From: Cupriavidus taiwanensis
Lineage (GTDB): Bacteria; Pseudomonadota; Gammaproteobacteria; Burkholderiales; Burkholderiaceae
Length of the DNA stretch: 64,000 nt
NCBI RefSeq assembly: GCF_900249755.1
Contig: NZ_LT976853.1
Span: 1,023,091-1,087,090 of the forward strand
Reading direction: 5' to 3'
Under the pieces are notes generated by a model. That model searched no databases. It saw only the letters and a list, made by a program, of their open reading frames with translations, and was not told where the DNA came from. Both the position numbers and the translations under genes were made by a program. How positions within the stretch are numbered: position 1 is the first letter of the stretch; each line of letters starts with the position of its first letter. This document shows, one piece after another, positions 8,451-18,502 of this stretch.

Positions 8451-9244
8451 CATTGAACCTGACCGACCTCAACGGAAAGATCGCGGCCGTCACCGGCGCC
8501 GGCCAGGGTGTGGGCCGCGAGGTGGCCCTGCACTTCGCCAGGAGCGGCGCCGGGGCCGTCATCGTCAACGACTTCTATGCCGAGCGGGCCCAGGCAGTGG
8601 TCGAGGAAATCTGGGCACTGGGCGCGAAGGCCGTGGCTGCCGTGTGCGACGTGACCGACCAGGCGCAGGTCAAGGCTGTGTTCGCGCAGGCCACGGACGA
8701 GGCCGGCGGCAGCATCGACATCCTGGTCAATAACGCCGGCAATTCCGGCGTCAACCCCGATCCCGAAGCGCGCAAGCATTTCTGGGAAGTCGGCGAGGCA
8801 GCCTGGGACAGCTTCATCCGCGTCAATTTCTACGGCGTCATCAACTGCACGGCGGCGGTAGTGCCCGGCATGATCGAAAAGAACGCGGGCCGGATCATCA
8901 CCATCATTTCCGACGCCGGCCGTGTGGGCGAGCCCAACCTGGAAATCTATTCCGGTGCCAAGGCCGGGGCCGCCGGCTTCATGCGCGGCGCGGCCAGGGC
9001 CCTGGGGCGCTACAACATCACGGCCAATTGCGTCGCCATCTCCGCCACGGCAACGCCGGCGATCGCGGCGCGCCTGGAGGCCGATCCCGACAGGAAAAAG
9101 AAGATGCTCTCGAACTACGTGATCCGCCGCGTGGGGCAGCCTGAGGACGTGGCCAACATGGTGTTGTTCCTGGCATCGGGATCGAGCTCGTGGATCACGG
9201 GCCAGACCTATCCGGTCAACGGCGGGTTCTCGTTCAACCTGTGA
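8447..9244 (+). CDS. Short-chain dehydrogenase/reductase
   Basis: 265 residues. The Rossmann cofactor motif TGAGQGVG is at 16-23, NNAG at 95-98, and the catalytic residues Ser155, Tyr168 and Lys172 (YSGAK) are all present. It is therefore an intact classical SDR. In this operon the likely job is oxidation of the 3-hydroxyacyl-CoA made by the hydratase. If the thiolase acts as an aldolase, it may instead act on a released aldehyde, ketone or alcohol. ATGA overlap with the ligase stop shows translational coupling. Confidence 0.9.
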   Translation: MTLNLTDLNGKIAAVTGAGQGVGREVALHFARSGAGAVIVNDFYAERAQAVVEEIWALGAKAVAAVCDVTDQAQVKAVFAQATDEAGGSIDILVNNAGNSGVNPDPEARKHFWEVGEAAWDSFIRVNFYGVINCTAAVVPGMIEKNAGRIITIISDAGRVGEPNLEIYSGAKAGAAGFMRGAARALGRYNITANCVAISATATPAIAARLEADPDRKKKMLSNYVIRRVGQPEDVANMVLFLASGSSSWITGQTYPVNGGFSFNL

Positions 9245-9254
9245 GGAGCGCACC

Positions 9255-10025
9255 ATGACCACCGAGCAAGCTGCAATGCTGGAGAAGAAGGACGGGGTGG
9301 CAGTCATCACCCTGAACCGGCCCGAAGTCAAGAATTGCTGCAACAACGCGATGGCGATCGCACTGCAGGACATCATGGACGAAATTGACGAGGACAAGAA
9401 CTGCTTCGTTGCCGTCATCCATGGCGCCGGCGGCAATTTCTCTACCGGCGCCGACCTGAAGGAAGCGGCCAGCGGCGTCAAGCGCACCAGACTGCGCCGC
9501 GGGGGCTTCGGCTGCTTCGTGCATCCGCTGCGCAAGCCGCTGATCGCCGCCGTCGAGGGCTATGCGGTGGGTGGCGGCTTCGAGCTGTGCCTGACCTGCG
9601 ACATGGTGGTGGCCGCCGCCAACGCCAAGTTCGGCCTGCCCGAGGTCCGGCACAACCTGGTCGCGGTCGGCGGCGGGCTGTTCCGCCTGCCCAAGAAGAT
9701 TCCCTACAACATCGCGTTCGAGATGGCCCTGACCGGCAAGATCTACGACGCCGATTTCCTGCGGCCCTATGGCATCCTGAACCGGGTGGTCGAGCCGGGC
9801 GCGACCCTGGAAAACGCCATGGAGCTGGCCCGCTCGCTGCTGGTGAACGGCCCGACGGCGCTGGCCGCGTCCAAGCGCATCATGTCCAAGGCCTTCGAAT
9901 GGCAGGAACTGGAAGCCTGGGACAACCAGATGCCGATTGCGCAGGTCGCGCTCAACTCAAAGGACCGGGTGGAAGGGCTCAAGGCCTTCGCCGCCAAGCG
10001 CGCGCCGGTCTGGTCGGGCGAATAG
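9255..10025 (+). CDS. Enoyl-CoA hydratase/isomerase family protein
   Basis: 256 residues of the crotonase fold. The oxyanion-hole segments GNFSTGADLKEA and EGYAVGGGFEL are present. Both catalytic glutamates of true hydratases are kept: Glu130 in LPEVRHN and Glu156 in AFEMALTG. It should hydrate the enoyl-CoA made by the dehydrogenase. AGGAG lies before the ATG and only 10 bases separate it from the SDR gene. Confidence 0.92.
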   Translation: MTTEQAAMLEKKDGVAVITLNRPEVKNCCNNAMAIALQDIMDEIDEDKNCFVAVIHGAGGNFSTGADLKEAASGVKRTRLRRGGFGCFVHPLRKPLIAAVEGYAVGGGFELCLTCDMVVAAANAKFGLPEVRHNLVAVGGGLFRLPKKIPYNIAFEMALTGKIYDADFLRPYGILNRVVEPGATLENAMELARSLLVNGPTALAASKRIMSKAFEWQELEAWDNQMPIAQVALNSKDRVEGLKAFAAKRAPVWSGE

Positions 10026-10050
10026 CGCCCGGAACAAAGAGGAGACAACG

Positions 10051-11019
10051 ATGCAAAGACGAAGCTTTCTGCTGGGCTCCGCAGCGGTGGCCACGGCATG
10101 GGCAGCGCATACGCCACTGCTTGCGCAGGACAAGACCCCGATCAGCATCATCATGCCGCTGGGCGGCGGCACAGGCGCCGACACCAGCACGCGTATCCTT
10201 GCTGACGTCCTGTCCCGTGAACTGCAGCGCACGGTGATCGTCGAGAACAAGCCAGGCGCCGACACCATGATCGCCACGCAATACGTGCTGAACGGACCGG
10301 CCGACGGAACGCGCGTACTGATGCTTTCGCCCAGCAACATGGTAATTGTTCCGCTGGTCAACAAGAGCCTGCGCTTCAATCCCGAAACCCAGCTGCAGCC
10401 CGTCATCACCTCGGTGCGCGGCGGTGCCGCCCTGGTCGTGAAGGCGGGCAGGCACAAGTCGCTGGCCGAGTTCGTTGCCTACGCCAAGGCCAACCCGGGC
10501 AAGACGTCGCTGGCCACCTACAGCGGGCACTACTACAAGCTGCTGGCGCTGATGATCCAGCGCGACCTCGGCATCCAGCTCAACAACGTGCAATACAAGG
10601 CCCCGGCGCCCGCGCTCAACGACGTGGTCGGCGGCAATGTCGACGCAATGATCATCGACGCCGGCGCCGCGCGCGAGTTCTTCCGCGCGGGCAAGGTCCA
10701 CCTGCTGGCCTTGACGCACGAGCGCAGGCCCCCGGCCTTCCAGGATGTGCCAACCTTCAGCGAGCTCGGCTATCCCGATTCGACGGCTTACGTCTGGATC
10801 GGCTACGGGGTCAAGGCCGGTACGCCACCCGAGATGGTGCAGCGCCTGTACAAGGGATTCTCGGCCGCGCTCAAGTCCAAGGAGTATCTGGCCTACGTGG
10901 AGCAATCCAGCGCCGGCTCCGAGACGGTCGATCTGGACCCCGAGAAGACCAGGCTCTATGCGCAGGAGGAGCGCAAGCGCTTTGCCCGCCTGATCGAAAA
11001 GACCGGCTATACAAACTGA
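10051..11019 (+). CDS. Bug-family tripartite tricarboxylate transporter substrate-binding protein
   Basis: 322 residues. The N terminus MQRRSFLLGSAAVATAWAA is a signal peptide with an RR motif, cleaved near LLAQ. The mature part shows Bug-family blocks: ISIIMPLGGGTGADTSTRILAD, VIVENKPGADTMIATQYV, LATYSGHYYKLLALMI and a C-terminal LYAQEERKRFARLIEKTGY. Bug proteins are very numerous in Cupriavidus, Bordetella and relatives and bind organic acids in the periplasm. As last gene of the operon it probably captures the acid that the pathway degrades. No TctA/TctB membrane genes are adjacent, so the permease would be encoded elsewhere. Confidence 0.9.
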   Translation: MQRRSFLLGSAAVATAWAAHTPLLAQDKTPISIIMPLGGGTGADTSTRILADVLSRELQRTVIVENKPGADTMIATQYVLNGPADGTRVLMLSPSNMVIVPLVNKSLRFNPETQLQPVITSVRGGAALVVKAGRHKSLAEFVAYAKANPGKTSLATYSGHYYKLLALMIQRDLGIQLNNVQYKAPAPALNDVVGGNVDAMIIDAGAAREFFRAGKVHLLALTHERRPPAFQDVPTFSELGYPDSTAYVWIGYGVKAGTPPEMVQRLYKGFSAALKSKEYLAYVEQSSAGSETVDLDPEKTRLYAQEERKRFARLIEKTGYTN

Positions 11020-11121
11020 TCGGACTGATGGATTGACATGGCTTGGTGCACCTCATGGTCGGCGGATGCCCAAGCATTTGATAGTGGGGATTGCACGAGT
11101 TTGCCTTCACCGCTGGCGTAG

Positions 11122-11670
11122 CGCCTGCGACTGCCGCTGATTGCCGCGCCGATGCTGCGCGTGTCCGGCCCGGACCTGGTGATGGCCGCATGCCGCAGCG
11201 GCGTCATCGGCGCGTTTCCCACGGTCAACGCCCGCGGCGCCGAGCAGCTGGACGCCTGGCTTGCCCAGATCAAGTCCCGGTGCGCCGAGGCGCCCGGCTT
11301 GCTCGCGCCGGTCTGCCCCAACATCATCATGCGCCGCCAGGCCACGCTGGATGAGGACCTGCGGGTCCTTATCCGCACCGGGTGGAGATGGTCCTCGCCA
11401 GCGTAGGCTCGCCCGAAGCCGTTAGGCACGCGCTTCATCGCCACGCCCGAGAGCCTGGGCGCCGGCCGCTACAAGGCCATGCTGGTGCACAGCCGGCTCG
11501 ACGACGTGTTGCTGACCCAGGCCTTCACGGGACTGGATGCCAACATGCTGCGACCCTCCATCATGGCGGCGGGGCCGGACCCGCAGACCCTACAGGGCAT
11601 GGTGTCTCCCGAGCGCGCCCGCGAACTGTTCAGCGAGCATGGCCGGGAGGCGCACGGCCTTGAAAAATAA
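11122..11670 (+). pseudogene. Decayed nitronate monooxygenase gene
   Basis: The piece 11125-11384 translates to the N terminus of a nitronate monooxygenase (2-nitropropane dioxygenase family): LRLPLIAAPMLRVSGPDLV, then GVIGAFPTVNAR, then PNIIMRRQ. An in-frame TAG at 11119 removes the start. Near 11383 the frame shifts (MEMVLASVGSPEAV continues in another frame). The central FMN-binding core is then missing, and the C terminus resumes at about 11434 with [30 protein letters not shown] and NMLRPSI. It cannot make an active enzyme. It marks old rearrangement at the boundary between the catabolic cluster and groESL. Confidence 0.78.
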
Positions 11671-11779
11671 GGGGATACAACCAAGTAACGATCTGGGCAG
11701 TTCAGGGTTGAGTGGACGAAGTTCAACGTTGCGTGAATCTCGACACTGGCTCCGGGAAAACCCGCATTCGGCCCCTGTC

Positions 11780-11808
11780 TTGAAATGCCCCCACCCCGTC
11801 CCTATAAT
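11780..11808 (+). promoter_or_regulatory. groESL promoter (sigma-70 with overlapping heat-shock elements)
   Basis: TTGAAA at 11780-11785 and TATAAT at 11803-11808 are separated by exactly 17 bases, a near-perfect housekeeping promoter. The C-rich stretch before the -10, together with CTTGAAA, also resembles a sigma-32 (RpoH) promoter. The -10 box touches the CIRCE operator, so HrcA binding would block it. Confidence 0.8.
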
Positions 11809-11834
11809 TAGCACTCGTCAGGGGGGAGTGCTAA
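11808..11834. promoter_or_regulatory. CIRCE element (HrcA operator)
   Basis: TTAGCACTC-N9-GAGTGCTAA, a perfect match to the CIRCE consensus. The HrcA repressor binds this site and is inactivated by heat stress. Its position at the end of the -10 box and upstream of groES is standard. Confidence 0.96.
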
Positions 11835-11926
11835 CAACCCTGCGACACCTGAACATTTCTGACGGCCGTCGCCTCGGTAGCCGGCCGATTTGTGATCAAA
11901 AACACACTTTGTATCTAGGAGTCCGT

Positions 11927-12217
11927 ATGAATCTGCGTCCTCTGCACGACCGCGTGATCGTGAAGCGTCTGGACAACGAAACCAAGACCGCGTCCGGTAT
12001 CGTGATTCCCGACAACGCTGCCGAGAAGCCCGATCAAGGCGAAGTGCTGGCAATCGGTCCCGGCAAGAAAGACGACAAGGGCAACAACATCGCCCTGGAC
12101 GTCAAGGTCGGCGATCGCGTGCTGTTCGGCAAGTATGCCGGCCAGGGCGTGAAGGTGGATGGCCAGGAACTGCTGGTCATGCGCGAAGAAGACATCATGG
12201 CCGTGGTCAACAAGTAA
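11927..12217 (+). CDS. groES: Co-chaperonin GroES
   Basis: 96 residues beginning [15 protein letters not shown], with the mobile-loop region [13 protein letters not shown] and the C-terminal [10 protein letters not shown]. GroES forms the heptameric lid of the cytoplasmic GroEL folding chamber. AGGAG lies before the ATG at 11927. It is the first gene of the heat-shock operon under the CIRCE-controlled promoter, 47 bases before groEL. Confidence 0.98.
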
Positions 12218-12231
12218 TCCGTTACTTGTAG

Positions 12232-13908
<1,677 letters not shown>

Positions 13909-13952
13909 TTTGTGCCGACCGACTGCCTTCACGGGCAGGCTGTCTTGAAGAA

Positions 13953-13985
13953 ACCCCCGCGGGCGTGAGTCCGCGGGGGTTTTTG
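13953..13985 (+). terminator. Rho-independent terminator of groESL
   Basis: A 10-bp stem (ACCCCCGCGG with CCGCGGGGGT, 8-base loop) followed by TTTTG, 45 bases after the groEL stop. Confidence 0.9.
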
Positions 13986-14014
13986 TTTGGATGGCCGCCG
14001 CGATCGCGATCGCA

Positions 14015-14788
14015 TCACACCTCAACCACGCAGCACCAGTCGAACGACTTGTTCTCCACCTCGCCGGTGCGGCGGCTGACATAGCCGCGCGGGTTGCACA
14101 CCACGCGCGTGTTGTCGACGCAGTAATCGAAGCTGGTATGGGTATGCCCGTGGATCCACAGGTCCGCCTGCGCCACCAGGTCGGGCCGGCGCGACAGGAA
14201 GCCGCCGGAGACCAGGTCGTGCGAGAAGCGCGGGTCCAGGCTGCCCAGGTCCGGGCCGTGGTGCGTGACCACGACCGTCTTGCCCGCGTAGGGCAGCGCC
14301 AGTTGCGCAGACAGCCAGTCAGACGCGGCCAGGTGGCGGGCCAGCGCGTCCTGCGGCGTGAACTGGCGCATGCTGCCGTCCTCGCCGCGGATTTCGATCA
14401 GCCGGTGGTCGTACATCGCTTTCGCGCATGCCTGCATCGCTTCGTCGCGCCGGTCGGTGCCGAACAGCGTGTAGTCGGTCCACCAGGTCGTGCCGATGAC
14501 GCGCACGCCGTCGAATTCCGCCACCTCGCCATTGAGCACGCGCACCTGCGGATGCGCAGCGGCGGCTTCGGCCAGCTGCTGGTCCACGGTGGCGAAATTG
14601 CTCTCGTAGTACTCGTGGTTGCCGGGCACGTAGACCACCGGCTGGCTGAACGTGCTGACGGCCCAGTCGATGCCGTCGCGGCCGTTGGCGATGTCGCCGG
14701 CCAGGACCACGAGGTCGGCATCGCACGCGGGCACGGACTGCGGCAGGTTGTGTTCGATGTGGAGGTCGCTCAGGATGCGTAGCTTCAT
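14015..14788 (-). CDS. Calcineurin-like metallophosphoesterase
   Basis: 257 residues. It starts MKLRILSDLHIEHN with the metal-binding D-x-H motif. It then has LVVLAGDIANG, VYVPGNHEYYESN (GNHE), VVVTHHGPDLGS and WIHGHTHTSFDY (GHTH). All five blocks of the calcineurin-like phosphoesterase fold are present, so a two-metal active site is expected. The ATG at 14788 starts directly at the domain; the longer open frame upstream is not conserved-looking. It is convergent with groEL. The substrate is unknown. Confidence 0.88.
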   Translation of the reverse strand: MKLRILSDLHIEHNLPQSVPACDADLVVLAGDIANGRDGIDWAVSTFSQPVVYVPGNHEYYESNFATVDQQLAEAAAAHPQVRVLNGEVAEFDGVRVIGTTWWTDYTLFGTDRRDEAMQACAKAMYDHRLIEIRGEDGSMRQFTPQDALARHLAASDWLSAQLALPYAGKTVVVTHHGPDLGSLDPRFSHDLVSGGFLSRRPDLVAQADLWIHGHTHTSFDYCVDNTRVVCNPRGYVSRRTGEVENKSFDWCCVVEV

Positions 14789-14902
14789 CGGGACTCCAGG
14801 CGGGTAGGGCGCGCTGCATGATCTCGGCGCCGGCAGGGGGATTGCCTGCATTCTTGATAACACTGCCGCTCTGGTCAAGCCCCGGCCATCGGCCGGGCAA
14901 GC

Positions 14903-14930
14903 AAAAAAGCCCGGAACCTGGGTTCCGGGC
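14903..14930 (-). terminator. Terminator of the Tad pilus operon
   Basis: Read on the minus strand, a perfect 10-bp stem (GCCCGGAACC/GGTTCCGGGC, 2-base loop) is followed by six T residues. It lies 70 bases after the stop of tadC, the last gene of the Tad operon. A second hairpin without a T tract (GGGAAAC-N7-GTTTCCC, 14971-14991) lies between the stop and this terminator. Confidence 0.88.
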
Positions 14931-14998
14931 AAGTGACTGTCTGGCCGGCATTGCACCGGGAGACAGCCGGGGGAAACGGTCGCGGTTTCCCGGAAGTG

Positions 14999-15973
14999 CT
15001 ATCCCGCTTGCCCCGCCATGGTCGGCAGCAGGACGCGATAGATCTGGATGAAGGCCGGCCCCAGCAGCACCAGCAGCAGCGACGGGAAGATGGTGAAGAT
15101 CAGCGGGAACAGCAGCTTCAGCGCAATCTTGGCGGCCTGCTCCTCGGCGCGCATGCGGCGCTTGGTGCGCAGCATGTCGGACAGCACGCGCAGCGACTCG
15201 CCCAGGCTGGTGCCGAAGCGGTCGGCCTGGACCAGCATCGACGCAAACTTGTCCACGTCTTCGACGCCGGTGCGCAGCGAAAGGTTGGTCAGCGCCTTTT
15301 CCTTCGAGAACCCCGAGCGCAGCTCCAGCAGCATCAGTTGCAGCTCGTCGGCCAGCACCGGGCAGCGCAGCGCCAGTTCGTCGGCCACCCGCATCAGCGC
15401 GGCATCCAGGCCGAGGCCGGCCTCGACGCAGACGGTGAGCAGGTCGATCACGTCGGGGAATTCTTCGAAGACGGTGCGCTGGCGTTGGGACACCTTGCGG
15501 GCGAGGACTATGTTGGGGAGGTAGTAGCCGATGGCGCCGAGCACGGCCAGCAGCACGAACATCAGTTGCTGGCTTTGCAGCCCGGGCTGGCTGCTGACCG
15601 CCACCAGTCCAAGCATCGGCAGGCCGACGGCCAGAACGGTCTTGGCGCCGAAGTACAGCGGCGCGGCGCTGGCGCTGCGCCAGCCGGCGTTCATGAAGCG
15701 CACGCGCAGCTGTGAATGCTCCCAGCCCTCCTTGGGCAGCGACAGCCGCGATACCGGCTGCGCCCACTTCACCAGCGTGTCGATCAGCGCCTGCTGCCGC
15801 CCCGCGTCAGCCTCGAACGGACCGGACTGGCCGGCGATCTGCTCGGCCCGCCCGCGCAGCCGGTGGGGCGCCAGCACATAGAGCACGCCGAACACCGTGC
15901 CGAACGCCGCCACGAAGATCAGCGCGAGCACGATCATCTGGTCGCCCTGGAACCCCTGGATAATTTCCTGCAT
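14999..15973 (-). CDS. tadC: Tad pilus assembly inner-membrane protein TadC
   Basis: 324 residues of the GspF/type II secretion F family. The T2SSF domain lies in the second half: VFEEFPDVIDLLTVCVEAGL, then KEKALTNLSLRTGVEDVDKFASML, then GTSLGESLRVLSDMLR, flanked by transmembrane segments near residues 8-25, 95-125 and 290-315. With TadB it forms the inner-membrane platform on which the TadA ATPase acts. The ATG at 15973 has GGGGAG upstream; a longer frame to 16003 lacks a good ribosome site. It is the last gene of the operon. Confidence 0.93.
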   Translation of the reverse strand: MQEIIQGFQGDQMIVLALIFVAAFGTVFGVLYVLAPHRLRGRAEQIAGQSGPFEADAGRQQALIDTLVKWAQPVSRLSLPKEGWEHSQLRVRFMNAGWRSASAAPLYFGAKTVLAVGLPMLGLVAVSSQPGLQSQQLMFVLLAVLGAIGYYLPNIVLARKVSQRQRTVFEEFPDVIDLLTVCVEAGLGLDAALMRVADELALRCPVLADELQLMLLELRSGFSKEKALTNLSLRTGVEDVDKFASMLVQADRFGTSLGESLRVLSDMLRTKRRMRAEEQAAKIALKLLFPLIFTIFPSLLLVLLGPAFIQIYRVLLPTMAGQAG

Positions 15974-16049
15974 GATGGACTCCCCGTCAGTATGGCTGTC
16001 CAAGCCCTGCTTCTTCTGTCTCTGCGCTGCGGCAACCGCGGCCGGCGCT

Positions 16050-17027
16050 TCAGACCCGGATCCGGATGATCTTGCGCATCCACAGCACGCCGAAGCTCAT
16101 CGACACCAGCGCCCCGCCGATCATGCGCAACCCGAGCGGGTCTTCCCACAGCACGTTCATGAAGCCGGGGTTGACCACCAGGATCAGGCCGGCGGTGCAG
16201 AACGGCAGCAGCCCCAGCACCCATGCGGACATCTTGCCTTCGGCCGACAGCACGCGGATCTTGTCGAACAGCTTCAGGCGCTCGCGCACCATGGTGCCGA
16301 TGGTGTCGAGGATCTCGGCGAGGTTGCCGCCGCTCTCGCGCTGGATCAGTACCGCGATGACGAAATAGCGCAGGTCGGCCACCGGCACGCGCATGGCCAG
16401 GTTGGTCATGGCCTCGTCCAGCGCCACGCCGTAGTTGATCTCTTCGAAGGTGGTGCGAAACTCCGGCCCGATAGGGGCCTTCATTTCCTGGCCGACCATG
16501 CTGAGCGCCCCGCTGAATGAATGCCCGGCGCGCAGCGCGCGGCTGATCATGTCGACCGCATCAGGCAGTTGCGCCTCGAGCTGCTTGAGCCGCCTGGCAC
16601 GCAGGCGCATCACATGCAGTACCGGCAGCATCGCGGTCAGCACCGCGCCGAGCAGCACCAGCGAAGCCGGCAGGGGCAGCAGCGGGATCAGCGCGAGCGT
16701 GCACAGCACCACCATCGCGCAGTAGCCCAGCAGCTGGGCCACCGACCAGGTGCTGCCGGACTGCTCGAGCCAGCGGTCGAGCGCGCCGATGCGCGGCACG
16801 CGCATCAGCCACTGCTGCATGCGCGGCGAGCCGGCCAGCATGCGCTTCTTCAGGATCGAGAGCTGCTCGGCACCAACGTGCCCGCCCGCCGACAGCGCGC
16901 GCAGCCGGGCCTCGATGCGCTTGGCCGCGGGCCCGTGGGCATTGTTCCACCACAGGTAGATGCCCTCGACGCATAGCACCACGGCGACGAACAGCAGGAT
17001 GCCGAAGGCGTAGAAGATCGTGCTCAT
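16050..17027 (-). CDS. tadB: Tad pilus assembly inner-membrane protein TadB
   Basis: 325 residues, GspF family. It has an N-terminal membrane segment (ILLFVAVVLCVEGIYLWW), a middle hydrophobic pair, the T2SSF block LPDAVDMISRALRAGHSFSGAL with GVALDEAMTNLAMRVP and RESGGNLAEILDTIG, and C-terminal membrane helices. It is the TadC partner in the inner-membrane platform. GGGGGAGCT lies before the ATG. The order tadA-tadB-tadC is the usual one. Confidence 0.93.
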   Translation of the reverse strand: MSTIFYAFGILLFVAVVLCVEGIYLWWNNAHGPAAKRIEARLRALSAGGHVGAEQLSILKKRMLAGSPRMQQWLMRVPRIGALDRWLEQSGSTWSVAQLLGYCAMVVLCTLALIPLLPLPASLVLLGAVLTAMLPVLHVMRLRARRLKQLEAQLPDAVDMISRALRAGHSFSGALSMVGQEMKAPIGPEFRTTFEEINYGVALDEAMTNLAMRVPVADLRYFVIAVLIQRESGGNLAEILDTIGTMVRERLKLFDKIRVLSAEGKMSAWVLGLLPFCTAGLILVVNPGFMNVLWEDPLGLRMIGGALVSMSFGVLWMRKIIRIRV

Positions 17028-17072
17028 GTGTAGCTCCCCCGGATGGATCGTATGGGTATGGGCCCTGGCAGG

Positions 17073-18443
17073 TCAGACTTCGTAGCGCTTGGCCGGGTCG
17101 TAGGTGTCATCCGGCAGCCCCACGCCGAACACGCGCAGCCGCTCGGCAAACTTCGGATACACCCCGGTGGCGCGGAAGTTGCCGCGCACGGTGCCGTCCT
17201 TGTCGACCCCGGTGCGCTGGAACGTGAAAATCTCCTGCATGTTGATGATGTCGCCCTCCATGCCGGTGATCTCCTGGATGCTGACGATCTTGCGGCGCCC
17301 GTCGGTCATGCGCGCGGCCTGCACGATCACCGTGATGGCCGAGGCGATCTGCTGGCGCATGGCCTTGGCCGGCATGGTCAGGCCCGCCATGCTGACCATG
17401 TTCTCCAGCCGCGTCAGCGCATCGCGCGGGGTGTTGGCGTGGATGGTGGTCAGCGAGCCTTCATGGCCGGTGTTCATCGCATTGAGCATGTCCAGCGCCT
17501 CGCCGCCGCGCACTTCGCCCAGGATGATGCGGTCCGGGCGCATGCGCAGCGCGTTGCGCACCAGCGCGCGCTGCGTGATCTCGCCCTTGCCTTCGATATT
17601 GGGCGGGCGCGTTTCCAGCCGCAGCACGTGCGGCTGGCGCAGCTGCAGTTCCGCCGCGTCTTCGATCGTGACCACGCGCTCGTCTTCCGGGATAAAGCCC
17701 GACAGGATGTTCAGCAGCGTGGTCTTGCCGCTGCCGGTGCCGCCGGACACCAGCACATTGACCTTGGCCTGCGACAGCGCCTGCAGCAGCTGCGCCATCG
17801 GCGGCGTCAGGCTGCGCAGGCTGACCAGGTCGGCTACCTGCAGCGGATTCACGGCAAAGCGGCGGATCGACAGCAGCGGCCCGTCGATGGCCGACGGCGG
17901 AATGATGGCGTTGACGCGCGAGCCGTCCGGCAGGCGCGCGTCGACCATCGGGCTGGTTTCGTCGATGCGGCGGCCGACGCGCGACACGATCTTCTCGATC
18001 ACCTTCATCAGGTGCGCGTCGTCATAGAACAGGACGTCGGTCAGTTCCAGCTTGCCGCGCCGCTCCACGTAGGTCTGGCGCGCGGTGTTGACCAGGATGT
18101 CCGACACCGTCGGGTCCTTCAGCAGCGGCTCGAGCGGGCCGAAGCCGAACATTTCGTCGTAGATCTCGACGGTCAGCTGGCGGCGCTCGTTGTCGTTGAG
18201 CAGCACCTTCTGCTCGTCGACGATCAGGTTGACCAGCGCGGTGATCTCCTGGCGCACCTGTTCCTGCGGATAGCGTGCCAGCCGCTCCAGCTCGACGCGG
18301 TCGAGCACGGTCTCGTGCACATCGCGCTTGAGCTGGTGGTAGCCGCCCGAGACGGAGGCTGCCGAGGTCGCAAACTGGATCGCGGCGTGGCCGTTGGCGG
18401 TGAAGGCAGGCTCGGCATTGGCCAGTTGTTCTCGGATCGACAT
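17073..18443 (-). CDS. tadA: Tad pilus secretion ATPase TadA (CpaF)
   Basis: 456 residues of the type II/IV secretion ATPase family. Walker A is [12 protein letters not shown], followed by the Asp box [11 protein letters not shown], Walker [16 protein letters not shown] with the Arg/Glu pair, and a His-box region [20 protein letters not shown]. It energises Flp pilus assembly from the cytoplasm. I chose ATG 18443 ([14 protein letters not shown]) because AGGAGT lies just upstream; the longer frame to 18590 overlaps tadZ and is Pro/Arg-rich noise. Confidence 0.94.
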   Translation of the reverse strand: MSIREQLANAEPAFTANGHAAIQFATSAASVSGGYHQLKRDVHETVLDRVELERLARYPQEQVRQEITALVNLIVDEQKVLLNDNERRQLTVEIYDEMFGFGPLEPLLKDPTVSDILVNTARQTYVERRGKLELTDVLFYDDAHLMKVIEKIVSRVGRRIDETSPMVDARLPDGSRVNAIIPPSAIDGPLLSIRRFAVNPLQVADLVSLRSLTPPMAQLLQALSQAKVNVLVSGGTGSGKTTLLNILSGFIPEDERVVTIEDAAELQLRQPHVLRLETRPPNIEGKGEITQRALVRNALRMRPDRIILGEVRGGEALDMLNAMNTGHEGSLTTIHANTPRDALTRLENMVSMAGLTMPAKAMRQQIASAITVIVQAARMTDGRRKIVSIQEITGMEGDIINMQEIFTFQRTGVDKDGTVRGNFRATGVYPKFAERLRVFGVGLPDDTYDPAKRYEV

Positions 18444-18502
18444 GGTGGACTCCTCGTTAATCGGGTGCGGTGGACCGTATCGGTCGGCGGCAATCGGTGG
18501 AT

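Noticed and set aside
14971-14991. GGGAAAC-N7-GTTTCCC after tadC as a further copy of the repeat motif
   Set aside because: The arms are in the opposite order (GAAAC first) and the spacer is 7. It is more likely an mRNA hairpin near the operon terminator.
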